7,831 nt of DNA from Actinomycetota bacterium (GTDB lineage: Bacteria; Actinomycetota; Geothermincolia; Geothermincolales; RBG-13-55-18). Under the pieces are notes generated by a model that saw only the letters and a program-made list of their open reading frames with translations, had not been told where the DNA came from and did not search any database. This document shows positions 1 through 5,193 of the stretch, piece after piece. Position 1 is the stretch's first letter. Every line of letters begins with the position of its first letter. The position numbers and the translations under genes are program-made. Location of the stretch: the NCBI GenBank assembly GCA_028275245.1, contig JAPWVA010000043.1, positions 1 to 7,831 of the forward strand, written 5' to 3'.

Positions 1-141
1 GGAAGGCTGCCGGACCGGACGGTGACCGAGGGCGAGAGCCGGAGGTAAACCGGAAGGGCGGAGTAAGCTGGAAGGTTACTTGGGGCCACTTCTTTATTTA
101 ACCCGGTTACGCCGTGAAGGCACGCGGGCTTTCCCGTTCTC

Positions 142-181
142 TCCTTTGGTGGCCCTCCTAATCCTTTGGCGGCCCTCCTAA
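142..181. repeat. 20-bp tandem duplication, two copies
   Basis: Two adjacent 20-base units, 142-161 and 162-181, differ at one position only (T at 150, C at 170). Each begins TCCTTTGG and ends CCCTCCTAA on the plus strand, so on the minus strand each carries TTAGGAGGG followed by CCAAAGGA. The 20-bp period is close to two helical turns, which would put both copies on the same face of the DNA. Possible roles are a paired protein-binding site or a simple slippage duplication; the sequence does not decide. There are only two copies and no spacer, so it is not a CRISPR array. Confidence 0.85.
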
Positions 182-201
182 GGTGGCGTATCGCTGGTCA
201 C

Positions 202-229
202 CGCTGTGACCCTATCGCTGTGACCTTAT
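202..229. repeat. 14-bp tandem duplication, two copies
   Basis: Units 202-215 and 216-229 both read CGCTGTGACC(C/T)TAT, with one mismatch. Just before them, 192-201 reads CGCTGGTCAC, a related but diverged piece. The first GTGACC pairs with GGTCAC at 196-201, giving a 6-bp dyad around CGCT (196-211). It lies about 125-150 nt beyond the deoC stop codon. The function is unknown. A weak structured element or binding site is possible, but there is no T tract to support a terminator. Confidence 0.75.
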
Positions 230-352
230 CTTCGCCGGGTCCCGCCTCCCGGCCCTTCCTCCAGCGATGCATGACCACCCAGGCTGGTCGGCCGAACGCG
301 GGGAAAACCGGACCCCGGGGGCCTGACGGGCCATCTCGGGATTCCTGCCCGG

Positions 353-1093
353 TTAACGCCATCGGAAATACTCGAGGTATTCCCTCATGATTTCCCCAGC
401 ACTGCTGGTTCCCACCCGGTTGGCGCCGGCCTTCACCATGCGGATCACATCGGAGAGCCTCCTTATCCCACCGGAGGCCTTGACACCGAAGCCGGGCCCC
501 ACCACTTGGCGCAGGAAGGCCACCTCCTCGGGATCGGCCCCTCGGGGACCGAAGCCGGTGGAGGTCTTTACGAAATCGGCGCCAGCCTCCACCGCCAGCA
601 TGGCGCCCTTCCTCACCTCCTCCCGATTGAGGTATCCTGTCTCCAGGATCACCTTAACCACCACATGCCCCTCCCCCTTGCCCGCGTCGTACCTCCTGGC
701 CAGGTGCACCACGGCGGCGATGTCCTCCCTCACCCTGGCCTCCCTTCCGGAGCGGAGGGCGGAGATGTTGATCACCATATCCAGTTCCGTGGCGCCGTGC
801 TGCAAGGCGAGCACCGCCTCGCTCCTCTTGGCGTCGGTGGAGGAATGACCGAGGGGAAAGCCTATCACCGTCCCTAGCGTCACACCGCTGCCCTTGAGCT
901 CTTGCCTGGCTATGGGCAGGTAATATAGGGGGACCACGGCGCAACGGAACCCCATGTCAGCGCACTCCCGGAGGAACTGGAGATATTCCCTCTCCGTAGC
1001 CTCCGGACGGAGGAGGGTGGCATCGAGCAATAGGGCCAAGTGCCTGGGGGTGGGGAAAAGCTCCCTTATCACCTCGCCGGAAAACTCGCTCAT
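353..1093 (-). CDS. deoC: Deoxyribose-phosphate aldolase (DERA)
   Basis: This gene encodes a 246-aa class I aldolase that cleaves 2-deoxyribose-5-phosphate to glyceraldehyde-3-phosphate and acetaldehyde, the last step in using deoxynucleosides as carbon source. It is a cytosolic TIM-barrel enzyme. Visible family landmarks are GFPLG at 79-82, Asp105 in ELDMVIN, KVILETG at 147-153, the Schiff-base Lys176 in ADFVKTSTGF, the second essential Lys205 in GVKASGGIR, and a phosphate-binding GTSS near 228-231. The length is normal for the short bacterial form. The ATG at 1093 was chosen because the protein then begins just before the conserved barrel start; a weak GGGGTG sits 4 nt upstream. A further in-frame ATG at 1183 overlaps the mgtE 3' end, lacks a Shine-Dalgarno sequence and would add a Pro/Arg-rich, unconserved leader. 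The gene lies 73 nt after mgtE and is probably the last gene of the run. No residue appears to be missing. Confidence 0.95.
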   Translation of the reverse strand: MSEFSGEVIRELFPTPRHLALLLDATLLRPEATEREYLQFLRECADMGFRCAVVPLYYLPIARQELKGSGVTLGTVIGFPLGHSSTDAKRSEAVLALQHGATELDMVINISALRSGREARVREDIAAVVHLARRYDAGKGEGHVVVKVILETGYLNREEVRKGAMLAVEAGADFVKTSTGFGPRGADPEEVAFLRQVVGPGFGVKASGGIRRLSDVIRMVKAGANRVGTSSAGEIMREYLEYFRWR

Positions 1094-1166
1094 CTCGCAC
1101 CCCGTTTCCCGCCTCGAAGGCCGGTGTACCGGGGGAACCGGAGGCCTATCGTCCCTACCAAGTCCC

Positions 1167-2510
1167 CTAGGCGAGCAAAACATGGGCGATGGCCAGGTAG
1201 ATCAACACGCCCGCCACGTCCAGGAGCGAGGCCAAGAGCGGTTCCGAGGCCTTTGCCGGGTCCCTGCCCATGGCTTCCAGGGCAGCGGGGAGCAGGGAGC
1301 CGAGGAATGAGGCCAGCACGCAGGTGGATCCCACCGCCAGCGCCACGGCCATGCCCAGCCGGGCACTCTCCCCCAGGGTGCTTGCCAGCAGGAACACAAC
1401 CAGCCCTCCCGCCGCCCCGAAGGAGGCGCCCAGTATCGTCTCCCGGGCCAGCCGCCGCACCCATGGCCCCCTAACGCGGCCCTCCCGGATCTCCACCAGC
1501 ATTCGGGCCGAGCCCTGAAGGGAAAGGGTGTTGCCCAGTATCAGCACCACGGGGATGAAGAACACCAGGGCCACGTGGTCGCTGAGCAAGTCAGAGCCCC
1601 AGCGGAGAAGGGCCGCCACCAGCAGCGCCTCCACCAGGAAAGCCCCCATCAGCCAGGGGGCGCGGGCGGAGAGGAGGGAAGTGAACCGTGGCGCCTCGAC
1701 ATCCTCCGATACCGTTCCGGCCAGGCTCATGACATCCTCCCTAGCCTCCTCCTCCACCACGTCCATCACATCGTCCACGGTGATGATGCCGAGCAGCCGC
1801 CCCTCCTCGTCCACCACGGGGAGGGAGAGGAGGTCGTAGCGGTCAATAAGTGCGGCCACCTTCTCCCTGCTTTCCTCCGGGCCCACCTTGATGAGGTTGG
1901 TGTGCATTATCTCCCTCACCGGGGTCTCGGGATCCGCCAGGATCAGCTCCCGCAGGGAGCACACCCCGGTAAGGCGTCGCTCCCGGTCCTGGAAATATAC
2001 GTAGTAGATGAGTTCCACGTCTTCCGGCACCCGTCTCAGCTCCTCCAGGACCTCCCCCACGGTCAGTTCGTCGCTCAAGCGCATGGCCTCCGGGGTCATG
2101 AGGCCGCCCGCCGTGTCCCGGCCGTGGGCGAGGAGCTTTTCCAGCTTACCCGCGACGGTGGGGTCCAGCCTGCCCAGGATATCCCGGGTTAGCCCGGGAG
2201 GAAGCTGACCCAGCAGGTCGGCGGCGTCGTCAGGCCTCATGCTCTCCACTATGCGCGCCGCCACGCTCCTGGCCAGACCCTGGACCACCTCCATCTGCTC
2301 CTCGTCCCCCATCTCCTGTAAGGCCTCGGAGGACTCCTCGGCGTCCCACATACCGAAAATCCGCAGTCTCTCCTCCGGGCTCAGCGCCTCAAGGACATCG
2401 GCCGCATCGGAGGGATGGAGGCCGTCCAGCAGGGCCAAGGCGGGCCCCAACTTCCCCTCGCCCAGGAGCGACCTGAGGCTAGCCGCCAGGATCTTCGTCC
2501 TCTCCTCCAT
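1167..2510 (-). CDS. mgtE: MgtE-family magnesium transporter/channel
   Basis: This gene encodes a 447-aa membrane protein with the full MgtE layout and a normal family length. Residues about 15-130 form the acidic, helical N domain, with the repeated signature HPSDAADVLEAL (32-43) and its second copy RPDDAADLLGQL (92-103). Residues about 137-257 are two CBS domains, beginning LMTP and IMHT and ending TVDDVMDVVEEE. Residues about 283-447 contain five hydrophobic segments. In known MgtE proteins the N and CBS domains bind Mg2+ and close the pore when internal Mg2+ is high. The late pore Asp of the family appears to be kept (Asp431 in LLDVAG, after DPAKAS). The usual GGNAG-type loop is changed here to LGNTLSLQG (325-333). 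The ATG is supported by GAGGTGAG a few bases upstream. It lies between era and deoC with no obvious functional link to them. The substrate is inferred as Mg2+; Co2+ or another divalent cation is possible. Confidence 0.93.
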   Translation of the reverse strand: MEERTKILAASLRSLLGEGKLGPALALLDGLHPSDAADVLEALSPEERLRIFGMWDAEESSEALQEMGDEEQMEVVQGLARSVAARIVESMRPDDAADLLGQLPPGLTRDILGRLDPTVAGKLEKLLAHGRDTAGGLMTPEAMRLSDELTVGEVLEELRRVPEDVELIYYVYFQDRERRLTGVCSLRELILADPETPVREIMHTNLIKVGPEESREKVAALIDRYDLLSLPVVDEEGRLLGIITVDDVMDVVEEEAREDVMSLAGTVSEDVEAPRFTSLLSARAPWLMGAFLVEALLVAALLRWGSDLLSDHVALVFFIPVVLILGNTLSLQGSARMLVEIREGRVRGPWVRRLARETILGASFGAAGGLVVFLLASTLGESARLGMAVALAVGSTCVLASFLGSLLPAALEAMGRDPAKASEPLLASLLDVAGVLIYLAIAHVLLA

Positions 2511-2512
2511 CT

Positions 2513-2520
2513 CTCACCTC
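2513..2520 (-). promoter_or_regulatory. Ribosome binding site of mgtE
   Basis: GAGGTGAG on the minus strand matches the complement of the 16S rRNA 3' tail well and ends 2 nt before the ATG at 2510; the GAGGTG core is 4 nt away. It fixes the mgtE start. Confidence 0.8.
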
Positions 2521-2546
2521 AACGGGTATCCCCGCCGTGGGGCGCC

Positions 2547-2571
2547 GGCCTCTTTTCCCCCTCTCGAGGCC
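2547..2571 (-). other. Inverted repeat in the era-mgtE gap
   Basis: The 103-nt gap between era and mgtE contains GGCCTC and GAGGCC arms (2566-2571 and 2547-2552) separated by 13 nt. A smaller CCCC/GGGG dyad lies at 2530-2542, nearer mgtE. In the transcript these could form one or two short stems just ahead of the mgtE ribosome binding site. No T run follows, so I do not call a terminator. The gap is too short for the known M-box Mg2+ riboswitch. Confidence 0.4.
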
Positions 2572-2613
2572 TTCTCACACCTAACCCCAGGGGTCCGTCA
2601 GCGGGAAGGAGAT

Positions 2614-3510
2614 TCAGTATCCCATCCTCTTGACTAGGTGGGGGTACTTGGACCAGTCCTTTTCCATCTTCACCATCAGGTGGAGGAAGACCTGCTCCCC
2701 CAGCAGCGCCTCGATCTCCTGGCGCGCCAGGGAGCCTATCTCCTTGAGCATGCGCCCTCCCTTGCCGATGATGATGCCCTTCTGGGAATCCCTCTCGACG
2801 TAGATGGTGGCCTCTATGTCCACCAGGTCCCTGTCCTCCCTTTTCTCCATCTCCTCCACGACCACCGCTACGCTGTGGGGAACCTCCTCCCGGGTCAGCA
2901 GGAGGACTTTCTCCCGGATGAGCTCCGCCACCACGAAGGGTAGGGGTTGGTCGGTCACCATGTCGTCGGGATAATACTTGGGACCCCGGGGGAGGATCTC
3001 CACGATCTTCTCGATAAGGGCGTGAACGTTCTCGCCGGTCTTGGCCGAGAGGGGGATGATGTCCGCGTAGTTGCCCATGTTGCGTACCACCTCCACCTGG
3101 GCCTCCAGGCGGTCCGGTTCCATGCGGTCTATCTTATTGATCACGGCGATCACCGGGGTCTTGAGCTGGGACAGCTCTCCGGCGATGAAGAGATCTCCCT
3201 TGCCGATGGTCTGAGTGCCGTCCAGCATAAAGACCACCACGTCCACCTCTTTCAGGGTCTCCCTCACCGCCTTGTTCAACCTTTCCCCCAGGGCATCCCG
3301 GGGCTTATGGAAACCTGGGGTGTCCACGAAGATTATCTGGGCGTCCTCCCGGGTGAGGATGCAGCGGATCTTGTTCCTGGTGGTCTGGGGCTTGTCGGAG
3401 GTGATGGCCAGCTTCCTGTGTACCAGGTTGTTGATGAGGGTGGACTTGCCCACGTTGGGGCGACCCACTATCCCCGCGAACCCGGATTTGAATCCCTCTT
3501 CTCCCTCCAT
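2614..3510 (-). CDS. era: GTPase Era, ribosome small-subunit assembly
   Basis: This gene encodes a 298-aa protein of normal Era length. Era binds the 3' end of 16S rRNA and helps 30S subunit maturation, coupling it to growth and division. The GTPase domain (about 8-170) shows G1 GRPNVGKST (16-24), the G2 threonines with QTTRNKI (42-48), G3 DTPG (63-66), G4 NKID (125-128) and G5 SAK (155-157). The linker VTDQPLPFVVAELIREK (185-201) leads into a C-terminal KH domain with GIIIGKGG (245-252), which contacts rRNA. The start at 3510 is set by AAAGGAG 6 nt upstream. Longer in-frame extensions, including an ATG at 3540 and further upstream codons that overlap cdd, give unconserved sequence and a poorer ribosome binding site. 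It follows cdd by 43 nt, a pairing also common in Firmicutes. There is no ybeY or diacylglycerol kinase gene between them or next to them in this window. Confidence 0.97.
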   Translation of the reverse strand: MEGEEGFKSGFAGIVGRPNVGKSTLINNLVHRKLAITSDKPQTTRNKIRCILTREDAQIIFVDTPGFHKPRDALGERLNKAVRETLKEVDVVVFMLDGTQTIGKGDLFIAGELSQLKTPVIAVINKIDRMEPDRLEAQVEVVRNMGNYADIIPLSAKTGENVHALIEKIVEILPRGPKYYPDDMVTDQPLPFVVAELIREKVLLLTREEVPHSVAVVVEEMEKREDRDLVDIEATIYVERDSQKGIIIGKGGRMLKEIGSLARQEIEALLGEQVFLHLMVKMEKDWSKYPHLVKRMGY

Positions 3511-3516
3511 ATAACT

Positions 3517-3523
3517 CTCCTTT
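3517..3523 (-). promoter_or_regulatory. Ribosome binding site of era
   Basis: AAAGGAG lies 6 nt before the ATG at 3510. This spacing and strength choose 3510 over the longer in-frame alternatives, such as the ATG at 3540. Confidence 0.85.
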
Positions 3524-3553
3524 CCTCTGCATTCCTCCATCCCCTGCAATCCT

Positions 3554-3994
3554 TTACCGTATGGTATCACCCACACCCGCGCTTCCCCTCTCCAGGCGGG
3601 TGGGGTGGGGGAGCAGGGAAGAAAGCCTCCGGCGCAGGGGGCCTTCCCCTTCACCGGCGAGGATGAAGTCCAGGTCCCGACAGAACTCGGAAACCACCTG
3701 GAGGCAGGCACCGCAGGGGGAAAGGGCCCTCTGGGTGGAGGAATACACCGCCATCCTGTGGAACCCCCTCGCGCCCCCCGCCACCGCGGCGAAAACCGCC
3801 ACCCGTTCGGCGCAAACGGTCAGGCCGTAGGAGGCGTTCTCCACGTTACAGCCGGTGAACACCCTTCCGTCCTCTGTCTGCAGGGCGGCTCCCACCCGGA
3901 TGCCGGAATACGGTGCATGGGCCGATGCGGCGGCCTTCCTGGCCAGGTCCAAGAGCTCCCGCTCCTCCTCGCTCAGGCCATCCTTCCCGCTCAA
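3554..3994 (-). CDS. cdd: Cytidine deaminase
   Basis: This gene encodes a 146-aa zinc enzyme that hydrolyses cytidine and deoxycytidine to uridine and deoxyuridine in pyrimidine salvage; the small form is usually a cytosolic homotetramer. The start of the fold is APYSGIRVGAAL (27-38), followed by the substrate-binding GCNVENASYG (48-57). The zinc and catalytic set is Cys61 and Glu63 in CAE plus Cys94 and Cys97 in PCGAC. It starts with TTG at 3994, chosen because TAGGAGG sits 6 nt upstream and no ATG fits. The rodA stop TAG is the first part of that ribosome binding site, so translation is probably coupled. The C-terminus is odd: the usual LLPxxF ending is reached at LLPHPT (127-132), but the frame then continues through about 14 residues rich in Arg, Gly and Ser. 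These are encoded by a GC-rich inverted repeat (3568-3607). The core enzyme looks intact; the tail is probably not functional. Confidence 0.95.
   Translation of the reverse strand: MSGKDGLSEEERELLDLARKAAASAHAPYSGIRVGAALQTEDGRVFTGCNVENASYGLTVCAERVAVFAAVAGGARGFHRMAVYSSTQRALSPCGACLQVVSEFCRDLDFILAGEGEGPLRRRLSSLLPHPTRLERGSAGVGDTIR
3568..3607 (-). repeat. Strong inverted repeat in the 3' end of cdd
   Basis: The arms 3596-3607 (CACCCCACCCGC on the minus strand) and 3568-3580 (GCGGGTGTGGGTG) can form a 12-bp stem with a single bulged T and a 15-nt loop. It covers the last codons of cdd and lies shortly before the era ribosome binding site. There is no following T run, so an intrinsic terminator is unlikely. 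A processing or stabilising hairpin, or a copy of a dispersed intergenic repeat, is more plausible. Confidence 0.65.
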
Positions 3995-4000
3995 GCCAAG

Positions 4001-4007
4001 CCTCCTA
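4001..4007 (-). promoter_or_regulatory. cdd ribosome binding site fused with rodA stop
   Basis: TAGGAGG contains the rodA stop codon TAG (4007-4005) and the cdd Shine-Dalgarno sequence, 6 nt before the TTG start at 3994. Ribosomes ending rodA would stop on the site that initiates cdd. This also settles the unusual TTG start. Confidence 0.85.
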
Positions 4008-5180
4008 TACTTGGGAGAATCTACGCATATGTATGCCCTGTGCCAGCCCCACCGCCGCCAGGTTGACCATGAGGCTGGAGCCCCCGTAACTGATAAAGGG
4101 GAGGGGTATGCCTGTGATGGGCATGATCCCGATGGTCATCCCGATGTTGACGGCCACCTGGAAGGCGAACATGGTGGTCACGCCCAGCACTATCAGGGCT
4201 CCATAGAGATCACGGGCGTTGTTGGCTATCCGCAGGAACCTCCACACCAGGAGGGCGAAGGCCCCTATGAGAAGTAGCGCTCCTACCAGGCCCAACTCCT
4301 CCCCGACGACCGCGAACACGAAGTCGGTATGGTGGGCCGGGATGAACTTGAGATGGGTCTGGGTCCCGTGGAAGAGACCCTTGCCCACCAGCTGGCCGGA
4401 CCCTATGGCTATCTTGGACTGCATGAGCTGGTAACCCGCCTCCTGCACCCCTACGTCCTGGCGCAGGAAGGCGGTAAAGCGCTCTATCTGGTACGGCTTG
4501 AACAGCTTGAACACGAAGCCCAGTACGAAGGCCAATGTCCCCGCTCCCAGGAAGCCCAGCCAGTGCCTCATCCGGCAGCCCGCCAGAAAGAGCATGCCCA
4601 ATAGGACGGCCGCCATCACCAGGGTGGTCCCCAGGTCCGGCTGGAGGAACACGAGAAGCATATAAGGGAGGGACCAGAGCACCGGGACGATGAACCAGCG
4701 CAAGGTATGAGGATCCGCCCTGGACTCGGACAGGTAATTGGCCAGCACCAGCACCAGCACCAGCTTGCAGAACTCCGAGGGCTGGAAGTTGAAGGGCCCC
4801 AGCTGTATCCACCTCTGGGAACCCATGGTGGCCTCGGCGAAGAAAACCAGGAGAAGGAATAGGAGGAAGAAACCGTAGATGAATGAGGTGGCCACCTTCA
4901 GCCGGCGATAATCCAGGGCTATGAAGAGGATCAGTAGCACGACGCCTAGAAAGCAGGCCAGGCCTTGGCGTATCACGTAATAGGCGGGGTTTCCTGGGAT
5001 GTCGCTGCGGGTGGCGCTGTACTGCACGAGCATCCCGAAGGCCACCAGAAAGAAAGTGAGGCTCAGCAAGGTCCAGTCCAGGTGGCGAAGGGGTAGCGCC
5101 CCCAATCGGCGGGCTACCTCATCCGCCTGGCTTCTCTCGCTCACCTTGGGGCTCATGATCCTGGCCAGCCGCTTGGGCAT
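4005..5180 (-). CDS. rodA: RodA, SEDS peptidoglycan glycosyltransferase
   Basis: This gene encodes a 391-aa integral membrane protein of the FtsW/RodA/SpoVE (SEDS) family. It polymerises lipid II into glycan strands for side-wall growth, working with a class B PBP. About ten hydrophobic segments run from residue 36 to 382. Family marks are GSQRWIQLGPFNFQPSEFCK (120-139), QPDLGTT (180-186), the long loop with Gln251 to GKGLFHGTQTH, the HTDFVFAVVGEELG segment (284-297) with the putative catalytic Asp286, and GIPLPFISYGGSS (357-369). The PBP2 gene directly upstream and the mre genes before it favour RodA over FtsW. The hydrophilic N-terminus of about 35 residues, before LDWTLLS, is somewhat long. 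The ATG at 5180 is well supported by AAGGAGGT; an in-frame ATG at 5156 is less likely. Residues 139-147 (KLVLVLVLA) are encoded by a perfect CTGGTG hexamer repeat. Confidence 0.95.
   Translation of the reverse strand: MPKRLARIMSPKVSERSQADEVARRLGALPLRHLDWTLLSLTFFLVAFGMLVQYSATRSDIPGNPAYYVIRQGLACFLGVVLLILFIALDYRRLKVATSFIYGFFLLFLLLVFFAEATMGSQRWIQLGPFNFQPSEFCKLVLVLVLANYLSESRADPHTLRWFIVPVLWSLPYMLLVFLQPDLGTTLVMAAVLLGMLFLAGCRMRHWLGFLGAGTLAFVLGFVFKLFKPYQIERFTAFLRQDVGVQEAGYQLMQSKIAIGSGQLVGKGLFHGTQTHLKFIPAHHTDFVFAVVGEELGLVGALLLIGAFALLVWRFLRIANNARDLYGALIVLGVTTMFAFQVAVNIGMTIGIMPITGIPLPFISYGGSSLMVNLAAVGLAQGIHMRRFSQV
4742..4764. repeat. Hexanucleotide tandem repeat inside rodA
   Basis: CCAGCA is repeated three times plus CCAGC on the plus strand (CTGGTG on the coding strand), encoding alternating Leu-Val in a membrane segment. 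Any slippage by one unit keeps the frame and adds or removes two hydrophobic residues. It is most likely a composition effect. Confidence 0.7.
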
Positions 5181-5184
5181 TCGT

Positions 5185-5193
5185 ACCTCCTTA
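5185..5193 (-). promoter_or_regulatory. rodA ribosome binding site fused with PBP2 stop
   Basis: TAAGGAGGT contains the stop codon of the PBP2 gene (5193-5191) and a near-perfect Shine-Dalgarno sequence, 4 nt before the rodA ATG. It implies that the transpeptidase and the polymerase are translated in a coupled way. Confidence 0.88.

Larger units (their letters stand above)
1..352. other. Gene-free region downstream of deoC
   Basis: I find no supportable gene here. Plus-strand frames that are open at the left edge close at about 48 and 101 and have no recognisable protein character. An open plus-strand stretch starting at 166 runs into the reverse complement of deoC and looks like chance. The region contains a 20-bp tandem duplication (142-181), a 14-bp tandem duplication (202-229) and a small dyad (196-211). 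An AT-richer patch near 90-105 stands out from the GC-rich surroundings. No tRNA-like T-loop, and no hairpin followed by a T run on either strand, was seen. It could be the tail of the deoC transcript, a convergent intergenic region, or the 5' regulatory zone of a gene beyond the left edge. Confidence 0.6.

Noticed and set aside
1..101. 3' end of a plus-strand gene entering from the left
   Set aside because: Two frames are open from the edge to stops near 48 and 101, but they are too short and featureless to support a call.
142..229. CRISPR-like array
   Set aside because: There are only two copies of each unit, directly adjacent without spacers, and no cas gene is present.
299..317. Possible deoC terminator hairpin CGGGG/CCCCG
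   Set aside because: The stem is only 5 bp with a 9-nt loop and no T run follows in the deoC direction.
166..390. Small plus-strand protein of 74 codons
   Set aside because: It overlaps the deoC 3' end, contains the tandem repeats, has no good ribosome binding site and shows no protein-like conservation pattern.
1094..1183. Longer DeoC starting at 1183
   Set aside because: The extra 30 residues are Pro/Arg-rich, there is no Shine-Dalgarno sequence, and the start lies inside the mgtE 3' end.
2511..2613. M-box type Mg2+ riboswitch ahead of mgtE
   Set aside because: The gap is only 103 nt, shorter than the known M-box aptamer, and I could not find its conserved core; only short dyads are present.
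2947..3666. Long plus-strand reading frame opposite era and cdd, and similar ones opposite mgtE, rodA and the PBP2 gene
   Set aside because: These mirror the codon bias of GC-rich genes on the minus strand; the products are His/Leu/Pro-rich with no domain, and the opposite frames encode clear conserved proteins.
3511..3711. Extended N-terminus of Era starting at 3711
   Set aside because: It overlaps cdd and is unconserved; the ATG at 3510 has AAAGGAG at ideal spacing and begins just before the G1 domain.
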